Shown here piece by piece: positions 4,420 through 12,085 of a stretch of 18,772 nucleotides of DNA. The stretch is from Armatimonadota bacterium (GTDB lineage: Bacteria > Armatimonadota > UBA5829): assembly GCA_023474015.1 (NCBI GenBank), contig JAMCYN010000038.1:1-18772 (forward strand). Reading direction: 5' to 3'. The notes under the pieces were generated by a model. It saw nothing but the letters and a program-made list of their open reading frames with translations. It was not told the DNA's origin and searched no databases. The stretch's first letter is position 1; each line of letters begins with the position of its first letter. The position numbers and the translations under genes were made by a program.

Positions 4420-7107
4420 TTGATAAGACTGACCAGGCTTTCTTTCGCGGCTATGGCCGCTTTTTTCATCTTTGGTGCTCTGCCCGCGCTCGCGACCTCG
4501 TTTATCTCAACGGGTGATGGAGGTTGGGAATGGCAATACCCTCTGCCCCAGGGGCACATCCTCTGGTCCACCCACTTCGTGAGCACAAACACAGGCTGGG
4601 CTGTGGGTGGTTCTGGGACAATCCTCAAGACCACTAACGGCGGCGCTTCCTGGTCGCCTCAAATATCGGGAACCGATGTCGACCTGCGCTCCATCCAATT
4701 CATTGACATGAACACTGGATGGGCGGCTGGACCCGGCGCGATCCTCAAGACGACCGACGGTGGTGTACACTGGGCAAATCAGTATTCCGCACCCGTGTAT
4801 TCCATCTGCTTCGTCGATGCGAATACCGGCTGGGCAGCGGGGAACGGCGGCGTCATACTGAAGACTACCGACGGCGGCGCAAATTGGACGCCCCAGTATT
4901 CAGGAACCACCTCTCTGCTGCTCTCCATACATTTCGTCGACTCGAATAATGGCTGGGCGGTCGGCGACGGCGGGACAATATTGAACACAGCCGACGGCGG
5001 CGCGAACTGGCAGCCACAGACCTCCGGGATAACGAACACCCTGTGGTCGGTCGAGTTCGTTGACGCCGACAACGGCTGGGCCGTGGGCGAAAACGGGACC
5101 GTCATTCACACGGGCAGCGGCGGCATATCTTGGGAGCCTCAGAGCGTGGGCGCACCGACCGCGCTCACCTCCGTCCATTTCAGCGACGCGAACACAGGCT
5201 GGGCCGCGGGATTCGGACAGGTCTACACGACGACCAACGGCGGAGCAAAATGGGAAGCTCAGGCATCCGCCGCCGGCTTCGATCTCTACAGCGTTTACTT
5301 TGTGGGGACCAGCAACGGTTGGGCGGTCGGACACAACGGCGCTATGCTCAAGACCACCGACGGCGGAGCGAACTGGCAGCCCGCCAACGCGCAAAGTGGC
5401 AGTGATCTGTGGTCAATCTGTGCTTTGGATAACTCCACCGCGTGGGTAGTCGGTGGCGGCGGAACGATTCTCAAGACCACGAACGGCGGCGCATCGTGGT
5501 CCAGCAAGTATTCCGATCCGGACTGCACGCTATACTCGACGTTATTCGTAAACTCCAACACCGGCTGGGCGGTCGGCATCACGCTTGATGGTAAGAGCAC
5601 GATACTAAAGACTACCAACGGGGGCGAAAACTGGACCCCTCAGACCCCCGGCACTCTAGTAAGGCTCATGTCGATCTATTTCGTTGACGCAAATACCGGC
5701 TGGGCGGTCGGTTATGACGGTACCATACTCAAGACTATTAACGGCGGCGACGATTGGAACGTTCAACGAACAGCGCCCGGCACATGGCTAAATTCGGTCC
5801 GCTTTGCCAATTCGATGGTCGGCTGGGCGGTCGGCGGGGCGATTGGCGAAACGAGTAGGCTGGGAGTCATCCTCAAGACAATCGACGGCGGAGATAACTG
5901 GACTTCTGTTGACGCGGGTATTACGAGCCAACTCTGGTCGGTCGACGTAGTGGACCCAATGACCGCGTGTGCCGTCGGCGATGACGGCGTCATAATAAAG
6001 ACCACGGACGGCGGCTTGACAGGGACCATGCAGGCCTCGGGCGTCGGCAGTCAATTGATGTCCATCCAACTCATGGACTCGCGGGTGGCTTGGATCGCGG
6101 GCCACACCATCCTGAACACAACCAATAGCGGGGACGCGTGGTCGACCCAGAATCCTGGCTGGCACTACTCGCTGCATTCCATCCGAATGCTCGATGCCGA
6201 CGATGGCTGGGCAATCGGTTCCGACTCCTCACGTGGCAGCGCCATCTTGCACACAAGCACCGCCGGTCTGCCGGGCTGCGTGTGGGCAAAGCGCCAGCCG
6301 GACGGCCGGGCGGCGAATTTCGGCCACATAGTGGTGGTCGAGAAGCACCCCGGTTACGTTTACGTGGAGCACCCGAACGGCCTGGCGGGCATTCGCATCT
6401 ATACCATCGACACAGACCTCAACGTAGGCGACTTCATATATGTCCACGGCACAATTGCCACGGTGGACGGACAAAAGGCGATAAACGCCGGTTCCGTCGA
6501 AGTCATATCGTCGGACTGGGGCGTCCTGCCGGCATTCAACGACTGCGTGTGGTCGAAGACCGCGCCCGACGGCGCCCAGGCCAACCTCGGCGAGCTCGTG
6601 CTGACCGCGAAGTTCCCCGGTGGGGCCTATGCCCAGCAGCCCAACCGAACCTCGGGCATTCGCATCTATACAACGGACAGCCGTATCAATATCGGCGACT
6701 TTATCGGAGTTCGTGGAACGCTCACAACTTCAGACGGCGAACGCGCGATAAGTGCGAACTCAGTGGAATTACTTGCGCCCAACTGGGGCACACCCAGCCC
6801 TCTTGCGCTCAATAACAAGGCTCTCGGCGGTGGCGACTTCGGAACCCAGCCGAATTACCAGCCCGGCGTCAACAACGGCGTCGGCCTATGCAACGTCGGC
6901 CTGCTTGTCCGAACTTGCGGCATGCTCGATCAGAACACACTCACCATCACTGACGGCAGCGGCGAGCCCGTTAAGCTGGAATTTCCGAACGTGGACATAG
7001 TCGATCCGCAGTGGAACTTCATCGCGGTCACCGGCATAAGCTCTCGCGCGTCGGATGGCAGCCGGAGGATATTGGTCAGGTCAAAGGACGACGTGACGCC
7101 GTTCTAA
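4420..7107 (+). CDS. Secreted YCF48/BNR-like double beta-propeller protein with OB-like C-terminal modules
   Basis: The protein is about 895 residues from the TTG. It begins with a signal peptide: IRLTRLSF, a hydrophobic AAMAAFFIFGALPALA run and an A-x-A cleavage site. Residues ~31-617 hold 14 repeats of about 41 residues with the consensus SVxFVDxNTGWAVGxxGTILKTTDGGANW. Fourteen repeats would suit two seven-bladed propellers. The last three repeats are degenerate. The C-terminus has two related ~87-residue modules (about 620-707 and 707-792), each with CVW(A/S)K..PDG, then GIRIYT, then (V/I)GDFI.V.GT, and a third weaker module to the end; these look like OB folds. YCF48 proteins in cyanobacteria help photosystem II assembly, but extracellular homologues in other bacteria have no settled role, and nothing here suggests photosynthesis. 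It appears to be a single-gene unit bounded by repeats. Confidence 0.9.
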   Translation: MIRLTRLSFAAMAAFFIFGALPALATSFISTGDGGWEWQYPLPQGHILWSTHFVSTNTGWAVGGSGTILKTTNGGASWSPQISGTDVDLRSIQFIDMNTGWAAGPGAILKTTDGGVHWANQYSAPVYSICFVDANTGWAAGNGGVILKTTDGGANWTPQYSGTTSLLLSIHFVDSNNGWAVGDGGTILNTADGGANWQPQTSGITNTLWSVEFVDADNGWAVGENGTVIHTGSGGISWEPQSVGAPTALTSVHFSDANTGWAAGFGQVYTTTNGGAKWEAQASAAGFDLYSVYFVGTSNGWAVGHNGAMLKTTDGGANWQPANAQSGSDLWSICALDNSTAWVVGGGGTILKTTNGGASWSSKYSDPDCTLYSTLFVNSNTGWAVGITLDGKSTILKTTNGGENWTPQTPGTLVRLMSIYFVDANTGWAVGYDGTILKTINGGDDWNVQRTAPGTWLNSVRFANSMVGWAVGGAIGETSRLGVILKTIDGGDNWTSVDAGITSQLWSVDVVDPMTACAVGDDGVIIKTTDGGLTGTMQASGVGSQLMSIQLMDSRVAWIAGHTILNTTNSGDAWSTQNPGWHYSLHSIRMLDADDGWAIGSDSSRGSAILHTSTAGLPGCVWAKRQPDGRAANFGHIVVVEKHPGYVYVEHPNGLAGIRIYTIDTDLNVGDFIYVHGTIATVDGQKAINAGSVEVISSDWGVLPAFNDCVWSKTAPDGAQANLGELVLTAKFPGGAYAQQPNRTSGIRIYTTDSRINIGDFIGVRGTLTTSDGERAISANSVELLAPNWGTPSPLALNNKALGGGDFGTQPNYQPGVNNGVGLCNVGLLVRTCGMLDQNTLTITDGSGEPVKLEFPNVDIVDPQWNFIAVTGISSRASDGSRRILVRSKDDVTPF

Positions 7108-7113
7108 AAAGAC

Positions 7114-7191
7114 AGGTATTAGGTAATAGGCAACAGGCAACAGAAGGGAAGGTAACCTTCACTGTTGCCTGTTGCCTATTACCTGTTGCCT
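7114..7191. repeat. Heptamer-repeat element forming a perfect 23-bp hairpin
   Basis: The left arm reads AGGTATT, AGGTAAT, AGGCAAC, AGGCAAC, AGAAGGG from 7114. The right arm reads GTTGCCT, GTTGCCT, ATTACCT, GTTGCCT from 7164. Bases 7121-7143 are the exact reverse complement of 7162-7184 (23 bp), and a small GAAGG-TAA-CCTTC stem sits inside the loop. It starts 6 nt after the propeller gene's stop, so it may also act as a terminator or 3'-end protector, although no T tract follows. Confidence 0.88.
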
Positions 7192-7259
7192 CCATGATTA
7201 GAAATGCAGGGCTTGGGGCATTTATGTAGGTGTAGGAAATCAAGCTCTGGAGGACGAAT

Positions 7260-7586
7260 ATGGGACTGGCTGAACAAAAATGCGTGCCCTGCTCGGGCGA
7301 CACTGCTCCGCTCAATCGTGAGGAAGCCATGGAAATGATTGGTGAGGCGGCGGGATGGGAGATCGTCGGTAACAAGATAGAGCGGACGTTCAAATTCCCC
7401 AATTTCGTCGAGGCGATGCGCTTCGCAAACGGCATCACCGAGATCGCCGAGAAGGAAAACCACCACCCGGACTTGCATATCTCATGGGGAAAGGTGCGCA
7501 TCGAGCTCAGCACCCATTCCATCGGCGGACTCTCTAATAACGACTTCATCGTGGCGGCGAAGATAAACAGGCTGGCGGAGGCTTAG
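7260..7586 (+). CDS. phhB: Pterin-4a-carbinolamine dehydratase (PCD/DCoH family)
   Basis: The protein has 108 residues, the normal family size. The signature ENHHPDLHISWGKVRIEL (residues ~63-80) contains the catalytic His-His-Pro and Trp, and STHSIGGLSNNDFIVAAKI completes the fold. PCD dehydrates 4a-hydroxytetrahydropterin formed by aromatic amino acid hydroxylases; homologues without such a hydroxylase nearby have been linked to folate or molybdenum cofactor metabolism. None of those hydroxylases is visible here. The ATG at 7260 follows GGAGG at 7249-7253. The gene opens a run of pterin/folate genes and its TAG lies within a heptamer repeat. Confidence 0.92.
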   Translation: MGLAEQKCVPCSGDTAPLNREEAMEMIGEAAGWEIVGNKIERTFKFPNFVEAMRFANGITEIAEKENHHPDLHISWGKVRIELSTHSIGGLSNNDFIVAAKINRLAEA

Positions 7587-7614
7587 GGAGTAGGGAACAG
7601 AAGGGAAGGTAGCC
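7585..7614 (+). repeat. Truncated heptamer-repeat copy carrying a Shine-Dalgarno
   Basis: Seven-mers AGGGAGT, AGGGAAC, AGAAGGG run in phase from 7585. Bases 7593-7614 match 7136-7157 of the hairpin element at 20 of 22 positions, so this is a half copy of the same unit. It starts inside the phhB stop codon. Its AAGGGAAGG (7601-7609) lies 6 nt before the TTG of the next gene and is the only plausible ribosome binding site there. Confidence 0.75.
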
Positions 7615-7615
7615 A

Positions 7616-8362
7616 TTGGCATCTGAGTTGACCGGAAAGACAGCGCTGATTACGGGCGGGGCACGGCGGATCGGTCGGGAAACGGCCCTTACGCTCGCCC
7701 GAGCGGGCGCGAATATTGTAATCCACTACCGCAGTTCCGCCACCGAGGCCCAGGAGCTGATCGAGGAAGTTCGAAAGCTCGGAGTTCGGGCGTGGTCAGT
7801 GCAGGCGGACTTGTCCTCTGGCAAGGAGGTGGACCGGCTGATCGACCGCGCGTGGGACACGGCGGGCCCATTGGATATCTTAGTTAATAACGCCTCCATG
7901 TTCCCGCAAAGCAGCTTCTTCACCGTCACGCTCGACGAGTTGCTGGATAACATCAAAATCGACGCCTGGGCGCCGTTCGCACTCGGCAGGCAATTCGCGA
8001 AGGGGACCGAAACCGGGCACATAGTGAACTTCCTCGACACTCGCACCGTCACCGACTACGACTGGACCCATGTCGGCTATCTCGCGAGCAAACATATGCT
8101 TGGGCTACTCACAAAAATGATGGCTATTCAACTCGCACCCGGAATCGCCGTGAATGCCGTGGCGCCAGGGCTGATTTTGCCTCCGGAAGGAAAGGGCGAG
8201 TCCTACCTGGAATCCTTTAAGGACAAGCTACCATTGAAGCGCATCGGCAAGCCGGAATACGTGGCGGAGGCGGTGCTGTTCTTGGTGACAAGCGAGTTCA
8301 TCACCGGCCAGGTCATTTTCGTCGATGGCGGCCGACACGTGAGAGAGGCCAGCAGTGGATAG
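7616..8362 (+). CDS. PTR1/FolM-like pteridine reductase (short-chain dehydrogenase)
   Basis: This SDR has 248 residues. The nucleotide motif is TGGARRIG (residues 13-20), the variant seen in pteridine reductases, with HYRSS after the second strand as expected for NADPH. NNASMFP, Y155-x3-K159 and NAVAPGLILPPEG follow. The usual catalytic Ser is absent; an Asp (D141 in NFLDTRT) stands near that place, as in PTR1 and FolM, where Asp-Tyr-Lys is the catalytic set. The likely reaction is reduction of dihydropterin or dihydrofolate to the tetrahydro form. It starts at TTG 7616, with its Shine-Dalgarno inside a repeat fragment, and overlaps folB by 8 nt. A more general SDR role is possible, but the motif and neighbours agree. 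Confidence 0.85.
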   Translation: MASELTGKTALITGGARRIGRETALTLARAGANIVIHYRSSATEAQELIEEVRKLGVRAWSVQADLSSGKEVDRLIDRAWDTAGPLDILVNNASMFPQSSFFTVTLDELLDNIKIDAWAPFALGRQFAKGTETGHIVNFLDTRTVTDYDWTHVGYLASKHMLGLLTKMMAIQLAPGIAVNAVAPGLILPPEGKGESYLESFKDKLPLKRIGKPEYVAEAVLFLVTSEFITGQVIFVDGGRHVREASSG

Positions 8363-8708
8363 AATTCATATCCGGGACTTGACGCTCAACTGCATCATCG
8401 GAGTCTACGAGCAGGAGCGCGAGAGTAAGCAAGGCGTCGTGATCAACATCGCCCTCCACGCCGATTTGCGCGAGGCCGGGCTGACGGATGATGTTGAGAA
8501 GACAATCGACTACAAGTCCGTCAAGCAGCGAGTTATTGCCCTGGTGGAAAACTCGAAGTTTCACCTTGTGGAGGCGCTGGCCGAGGCCATTGCCAATGTC
8601 TGCCTCGAGTTCGACCGCGTGGAACAGGTCGATGTTCTGGTCGAAAAGCCCGGCGCGCTCAGGTTCGCGCGGACGGTCGGGGTGGAGATCAGCCGTGGGA
8701 AGGGATAG
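8355..8708 (+). CDS. folB: Dihydroneopterin aldolase
   Basis: The protein has 117 residues, typical of FolB. It starts MDRIHIRDLTLNCIIGVYEQER, with the conserved Glu, followed by DYKSVKQRV and the C-terminal VEKPGALRFA with the catalytic Lys. The enzyme cleaves 7,8-dihydroneopterin to 6-hydroxymethyl-dihydropterin and glycolaldehyde, and many FolB proteins also epimerise the substrate. The GTG start at 8355 lies inside the 3' end of the preceding reductase gene, an 8-nt overlap that suggests coupled translation. The stop codon abuts a heptamer-repeat element. Confidence 0.95.
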   Translation: MDRIHIRDLTLNCIIGVYEQERESKQGVVINIALHADLREAGLTDDVEKTIDYKSVKQRVIALVENSKFHLVEALAEAIANVCLEFDRVEQVDVLVEKPGALRFARTVGVEISRGKG

Positions 8709-8803
8709 CGGAAAGCTGAAAGCGGAGAGTGGAAAGCCCGAAAGGGAGCCTCGCCCTCTCTTTCCCTTACTCAACACTCAAAACTCAACACTCAACACTT
8801 TAC
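8708..8803. repeat. Composite heptamer-repeat element filling the folB-folK gap
   Basis: The left part, from 8708, reads GCGGAAA, GCTGAAA, GCGGAGA, GTGGAAA, GCCCGAA. The right part, from 8769, reads ACTCAAC, ACTCAAA, ACTCAAC, ACTCAAC, ACTTTAC. Unlike the two hairpin elements, the arms belong to different heptamer families: the left matches the hemW tract, the right matches part of the 4290-4324 arm. The middle (8741-8765) has a short purine/pyrimidine inverted pairing. The unit runs from the last base of the folB stop to one base before the folK ATG. Confidence 0.85.
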
Positions 8804-8804
8804 G

Positions 8805-9323
8805 ATGCCCATCGCATACATCGGAATAGGATCGAATATCGACCCTGAGACCAACATTCTCGCCGCGTTGCGCCTGCTCGGGCGCAAGGCGCGCGTGGTC
8901 GCAATCTCGACGTTCTACCGCACGGAGCCGCTCGGGTCGCCGGAGTCGCCGGCATTCGTCAATGGAGCCGCCAAGATCGAGACAGAAATTCCACCGCGCG
9001 AACTCAAGTTTGAGGTCCTTCGCAAGATCGAAAACGACCTCGGCCGAAAGAGAACTGAGAACAAGTATAGCCCCAGAACCATCGATCTTGATATAATAGT
9101 GTATGGAGACTTAACAATCCATGAGCCGGACCTGCGGTTGCCCGACCCCGATATATTGACCAGAGTATTCGTTGCACAGCCGCTTTTCGAGCTTGATCCG
9201 GGTATGATTGTGCCCGGCACGGGGATGGGGCTGGCGGATATCGTGAGCTCGCTGCCGGTCGGCTCGATGCAACCGTTGATGGAGTTTACGGCGGCGCTGC
9301 GAGAGGAGTTGAATAATGAATAA
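8805..9323 (+). CDS. folK: 2-amino-4-hydroxy-6-hydroxymethyl-dihydropteridine pyrophosphokinase (HPPK)
   Basis: The protein has 172 residues. It shows the start [29 protein letters not shown] with the conserved TEPLG, and [10 protein letters not shown]. The HPPK signature is [21 protein letters not shown], whose Asp pair binds Mg-ATP. It transfers pyrophosphate from ATP to 6-hydroxymethyl-dihydropterin, the step after FolB. The ATG at 8805 has no recognisable Shine-Dalgarno because heptamer repeats occupy the upstream region; it may depend on coupling to folB or on an unstructured leader. The 3' end overlaps folE by 8 nt. FolP (DHPS), the next enzyme, is not in the window. Confidence 0.95.
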   Translation: MPIAYIGIGSNIDPETNILAALRLLGRKARVVAISTFYRTEPLGSPESPAFVNGAAKIETEIPPRELKFEVLRKIENDLGRKRTENKYSPRTIDLDIIVYGDLTIHEPDLRLPDPDILTRVFVAQPLFELDPGMIVPGTGMGLADIVSSLPVGSMQPLMEFTAALREELNNE

Positions 9324-9888
9324 GGAACGGATCGGAGAACTGATCCGGGAACTGCTTGTCGAACTCGGAGAAGACCCCGACCGCGAGGGCTTGCAAGGCA
9401 CGCCCGCCCGCGTGGCGGCGTCATATGAGTTCCTGCTGAAAGGCTACAATGAGAATATGGATGACGTCATAAACGACGCCATATTCACGCATTCCACGAA
9501 TAACATGGTCGTGGTGCGCGACATCGAGCTTTACAGCCTTTGCGAGCACCATATGCTGCCGTTTCTCGGACGCTGCCATATCGGTTACATATCCAAGGAG
9601 AAGGTCCTCGGGGTCAGCAAAATCGCGAGGATCGTGGATTTCTACGCGAGACGGCTCCAAATACAGGAGCGACTCACGCAGCAGATCGCGCGCGCCGTCA
9701 GGGATTCGGTGAATGCCGAGGGCGTCGGCGTCGTGATCGAGGCCCAGCATCTGTGCATGATGATGCGCGGCGTGGAGAAGCAGAATTCGATGCTCACGAC
9801 TTCCTCCGTTCTGGGAAGTATGCACGAGTCCGTGGCGACCCGCACGGAATTTATGACACTTATAAGCAAACACAGACCCGGAACGTAA
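9316..9888 (+). CDS. folE: GTP cyclohydrolase I (type IA)
   Basis: The protein has 190 residues. Zinc ligands are C76 and H79 in [14 protein letters not shown] and C147 in [12 protein letters not shown], with [33 protein letters not shown] between them, all canonical. The enzyme converts GTP to 7,8-dihydroneopterin triphosphate, the first step of folate and tetrahydropterin synthesis. Zn ligands, the catalytic His and the QIARAV segment are intact, so it should be active. The ATG is inside the 3' end of folK, with GAGAGGAG about 8 nt upstream. It is the last gene of the pterin run; trxB follows after 39 nt. Confidence 0.96.
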   Translation: MNKERIGELIRELLVELGEDPDREGLQGTPARVAASYEFLLKGYNENMDDVINDAIFTHSTNNMVVVRDIELYSLCEHHMLPFLGRCHIGYISKEKVLGVSKIARIVDFYARRLQIQERLTQQIARAVRDSVNAEGVGVVIEAQHLCMMMRGVEKQNSMLTTSSVLGSMHESVATRTEFMTLISKHRPGT

Positions 9889-9927
9889 ACCCGCCGATCA
9901 CGGCGAAGTACAAAGGTAACAAGATAG

Positions 9928-10863
9928 ATGACGGACGACCAGAAAATATATGACGTAATAATCCTCGGCGGCGGCCCAGCGGGGCTGACCGCCGCTATAT
10001 ACGCGGCCAGAGCGAGGCTTTCGACGGTCCTCGTGGAGAAAGCCTACCCCGGCGGGCAGTTGATGATGTGCGAGAGCATCGAGAACTACCCCGGATTCGT
10101 GAACTCCTCTTCCGGCTACGAACTCAGCAGCGCAATGCGCGAGCAGGCCGAGAACTTCGGCATGGAGACCAGGATTGTCGACATCGAGCGCGTGGAACTG
10201 ACCGGCGATGTCAAGATCCTACATACGGCCGAGGGCGATGAGATTCGCGGAAAGACCGTGATATTGAGCGTCGGCGCAAGGCCAAGAAGGCTCGGCATTC
10301 CGGGGGAGGCTGAGTTCGCCGGTCGGGGCGTTTCCTATTGCGCGGTATGCGATGGAGCATTCTTCAAGGATAAGAAGCTGGCCGTGGTCGGCGGCGGTGA
10401 TACGGCCGTGGAAGACTCGGTGTATCTGACGCACTTCGCCAAAAGCGTCACCATCGTCCACCGGCGCGACAAGTTCCGCGCTCAGCGCATCATTCAGGAG
10501 CGTGCGCTCGCGAACCCCGTCATTAATGTCTCCTGGGAGAGCGTGGTGAAGTTAATCGGCGGCAAGGACGCAGTCGATCACGTCCTCCTCGAACACGTCC
10601 ACACTCGGGAGACGACCAAGGTTGATGTTGACGGTGTATTCGTGCTCATCGGCCTCGACCCGAACACAAAGATGCTCGAAGGCCAGATCGCGCTCGACAA
10701 GATGGGTTATATTATCACCGACGAGGAAATGAGAACAAACATCCCCGGTGTGTTCGCGGCGGGTGATGTCCGCCAGAAGCTCCTGCGGCAGATCATCACG
10801 GCCTGCGCGGACGGCGCGATTGCGGCGACGTCGGCTGAGCGTTATATTGAAAGCCTGGCTTAG
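9928..10863 (+). CDS. trxB: Thioredoxin reductase (NADPH)
   Basis: The protein has 311 residues, the standard length. The FAD motif is GGGPAG (14-19) with YPGGQLM after it. The redox pair is C138-A-V-C141, and the NADPH site has GGGDTA (155-160) plus HRRDKFRAQ (178-186), the Arg pair that reads the 2'-phosphate. VFAAGDVR closes the FAD site. It should reduce thioredoxin, in contrast to the AhpF-like reductase at 1424-2392, which lacks the HRR motif. The MFS transporter starts one base after its stop, so the two are probably cotranscribed. Confidence 0.95.
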   Translation: MTDDQKIYDVIILGGGPAGLTAAIYAARARLSTVLVEKAYPGGQLMMCESIENYPGFVNSSSGYELSSAMREQAENFGMETRIVDIERVELTGDVKILHTAEGDEIRGKTVILSVGARPRRLGIPGEAEFAGRGVSYCAVCDGAFFKDKKLAVVGGGDTAVEDSVYLTHFAKSVTIVHRRDKFRAQRIIQERALANPVINVSWESVVKLIGGKDAVDHVLLEHVHTRETTKVDVDGVFVLIGLDPNTKMLEGQIALDKMGYIITDEEMRTNIPGVFAAGDVRQKLLRQIITACADGAIAATSAERYIESLA

Positions 10864-10864
10864 T

Positions 10865-12085
10865 ATGGCGGAGCCGCGCAAATTATTCGGAGTAAGCAAA
10901 ACAGTCTTTACGCTGGGGATAGTGAGCTTCCTCACGGATGTCTCCAGTGAGATGCTGGTGCCCATCGTGCCGCAGTTCCTGAAGTTCGTTATCGGCACGG
11001 CCACATTCAATATCGGCGTCATTGAAGGCATCGCCGAAGCCACAGCTTCCGTGCTGCGGGTTTGGGCCGGGTATCTGGCCGACAGGTCCGGCAGGCCGAA
11101 GCTTCTAACGGTAATAGGCTACGGACTGTCGGCGATATCAAAACCATTCTACCTCCTAGCCTCGTCCTGGCATCATGTCCTGGGAATCAGGTTCGCGGAC
11201 AGGTTCGGCAAGGGAATACGGAGCGCTCCAAGGGATGTGTTGATCGCCGATTCGACTGACGAGGCGACGCGCGGTCAAGCGTTCGGATTTCACCGCGCGA
11301 TGGACACAGCGGGCGCGACCCTCGGCCCGCTCTTGGTGGTGCTGATCGTATGGCTGGCGGTCGGCCATCGTCTTTCCGGTGAACTCGGCAAATCTCACAG
11401 AAATATCTACTCCATCGTCTTTATAGCCTCGGCGATCCCGGCGGTGCTGGGGTGGCTGGTGTTGGTGACGTTCGTCCGAGAGCGGCGGCACGAGCCCGGC
11501 GCGGCAAAGCCTCAGCTCAAATTCTCAGCACTGGATCGCCGGTTCTGGCTGTTCCTTGCGATTGTTACGCTATTTTCCGTCGGCAACTCCAGCGACGCGT
11601 TTCTGGTATTGCGAGCCACGAGCAAGCCGATCGGTATGGGGTTTCTCAACTTTCTGTGGGTATACGTCGTGTTCAATGCGCTTTCGGCCCTCGTGTCGCT
11701 GAGAAGCGGGATACTCTCAGACCAGGTCGGGCGCAAGCCTGTGGTCGTGTTGGGGTGGCTAGTGTTCGCGGTGGTCTACTTCATGATGGCCCGAGTGACG
11801 ACGCAGGGCGGCATCTGGGTGTGGTTCGTGATCTACGGCATCTACTACGGAATGACCGACGGGGTCCTGCGAGCCTATGCTGTCGACCTCGCGCCCCCGG
11901 AGCTGCGCGGCACGGCCGTTGGGGCATACTACACTTTCACGGGAATCGCGCTTCTTCCGGCAAGCATAATTGCGGGTTACCTGTGGGACCGTTTCGGCCC
12001 CAGCGCGCCGTTCTACTACGGAGCCGCGACCGCGCTGGCGGCAGCAATGCTGATGGTCGTTCTGGTCAAGCCAAGGCGGACTTGA
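10865..12085 (+). CDS. MFS transporter
   Basis: The protein has about 406 residues, with a dozen hydrophobic segments. It shows the family motifs ADRSGRPK in loop 2-3 and RFADRFGKGIRSAPRD in loop 4-5. The second half has the matching loop LSDQVGRKP near residue 285. FGFHRAMDTAGATLGPLL after the GKG motif marks a common but uncharacterised MFS branch. The substrate cannot be read from the sequence. The ATG at 10865 is chosen: it follows the trxB stop by one base and starts just before the first membrane segment, whereas the open upstream extension would overlap trxB by 116 nt. The 3' end overlaps the convergent M14-family gene by 20 nt. Confidence 0.9.
   Translation: MAEPRKLFGVSKTVFTLGIVSFLTDVSSEMLVPIVPQFLKFVIGTATFNIGVIEGIAEATASVLRVWAGYLADRSGRPKLLTVIGYGLSAISKPFYLLASSWHHVLGIRFADRFGKGIRSAPRDVLIADSTDEATRGQAFGFHRAMDTAGATLGPLLVVLIVWLAVGHRLSGELGKSHRNIYSIVFIASAIPAVLGWLVLVTFVRERRHEPGAAKPQLKFSALDRRFWLFLAIVTLFSVGNSSDAFLVLRATSKPIGMGFLNFLWVYVVFNALSALVSLRSGILSDQVGRKPVVVLGWLVFAVVYFMMARVTTQGGIWVWFVIYGIYYGMTDGVLRAYAVDLAPPELRGTAVGAYYTFTGIALLPASIIAGYLWDRFGPSAPFYYGAATALAAAMLMVVLVKPRRT

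Noticed and set aside
6138..6815. A 225-codon plus-strand frame inside the propeller gene
   Set aside because: Arg-rich out-of-frame translation of the 3' half of a well-supported gene.
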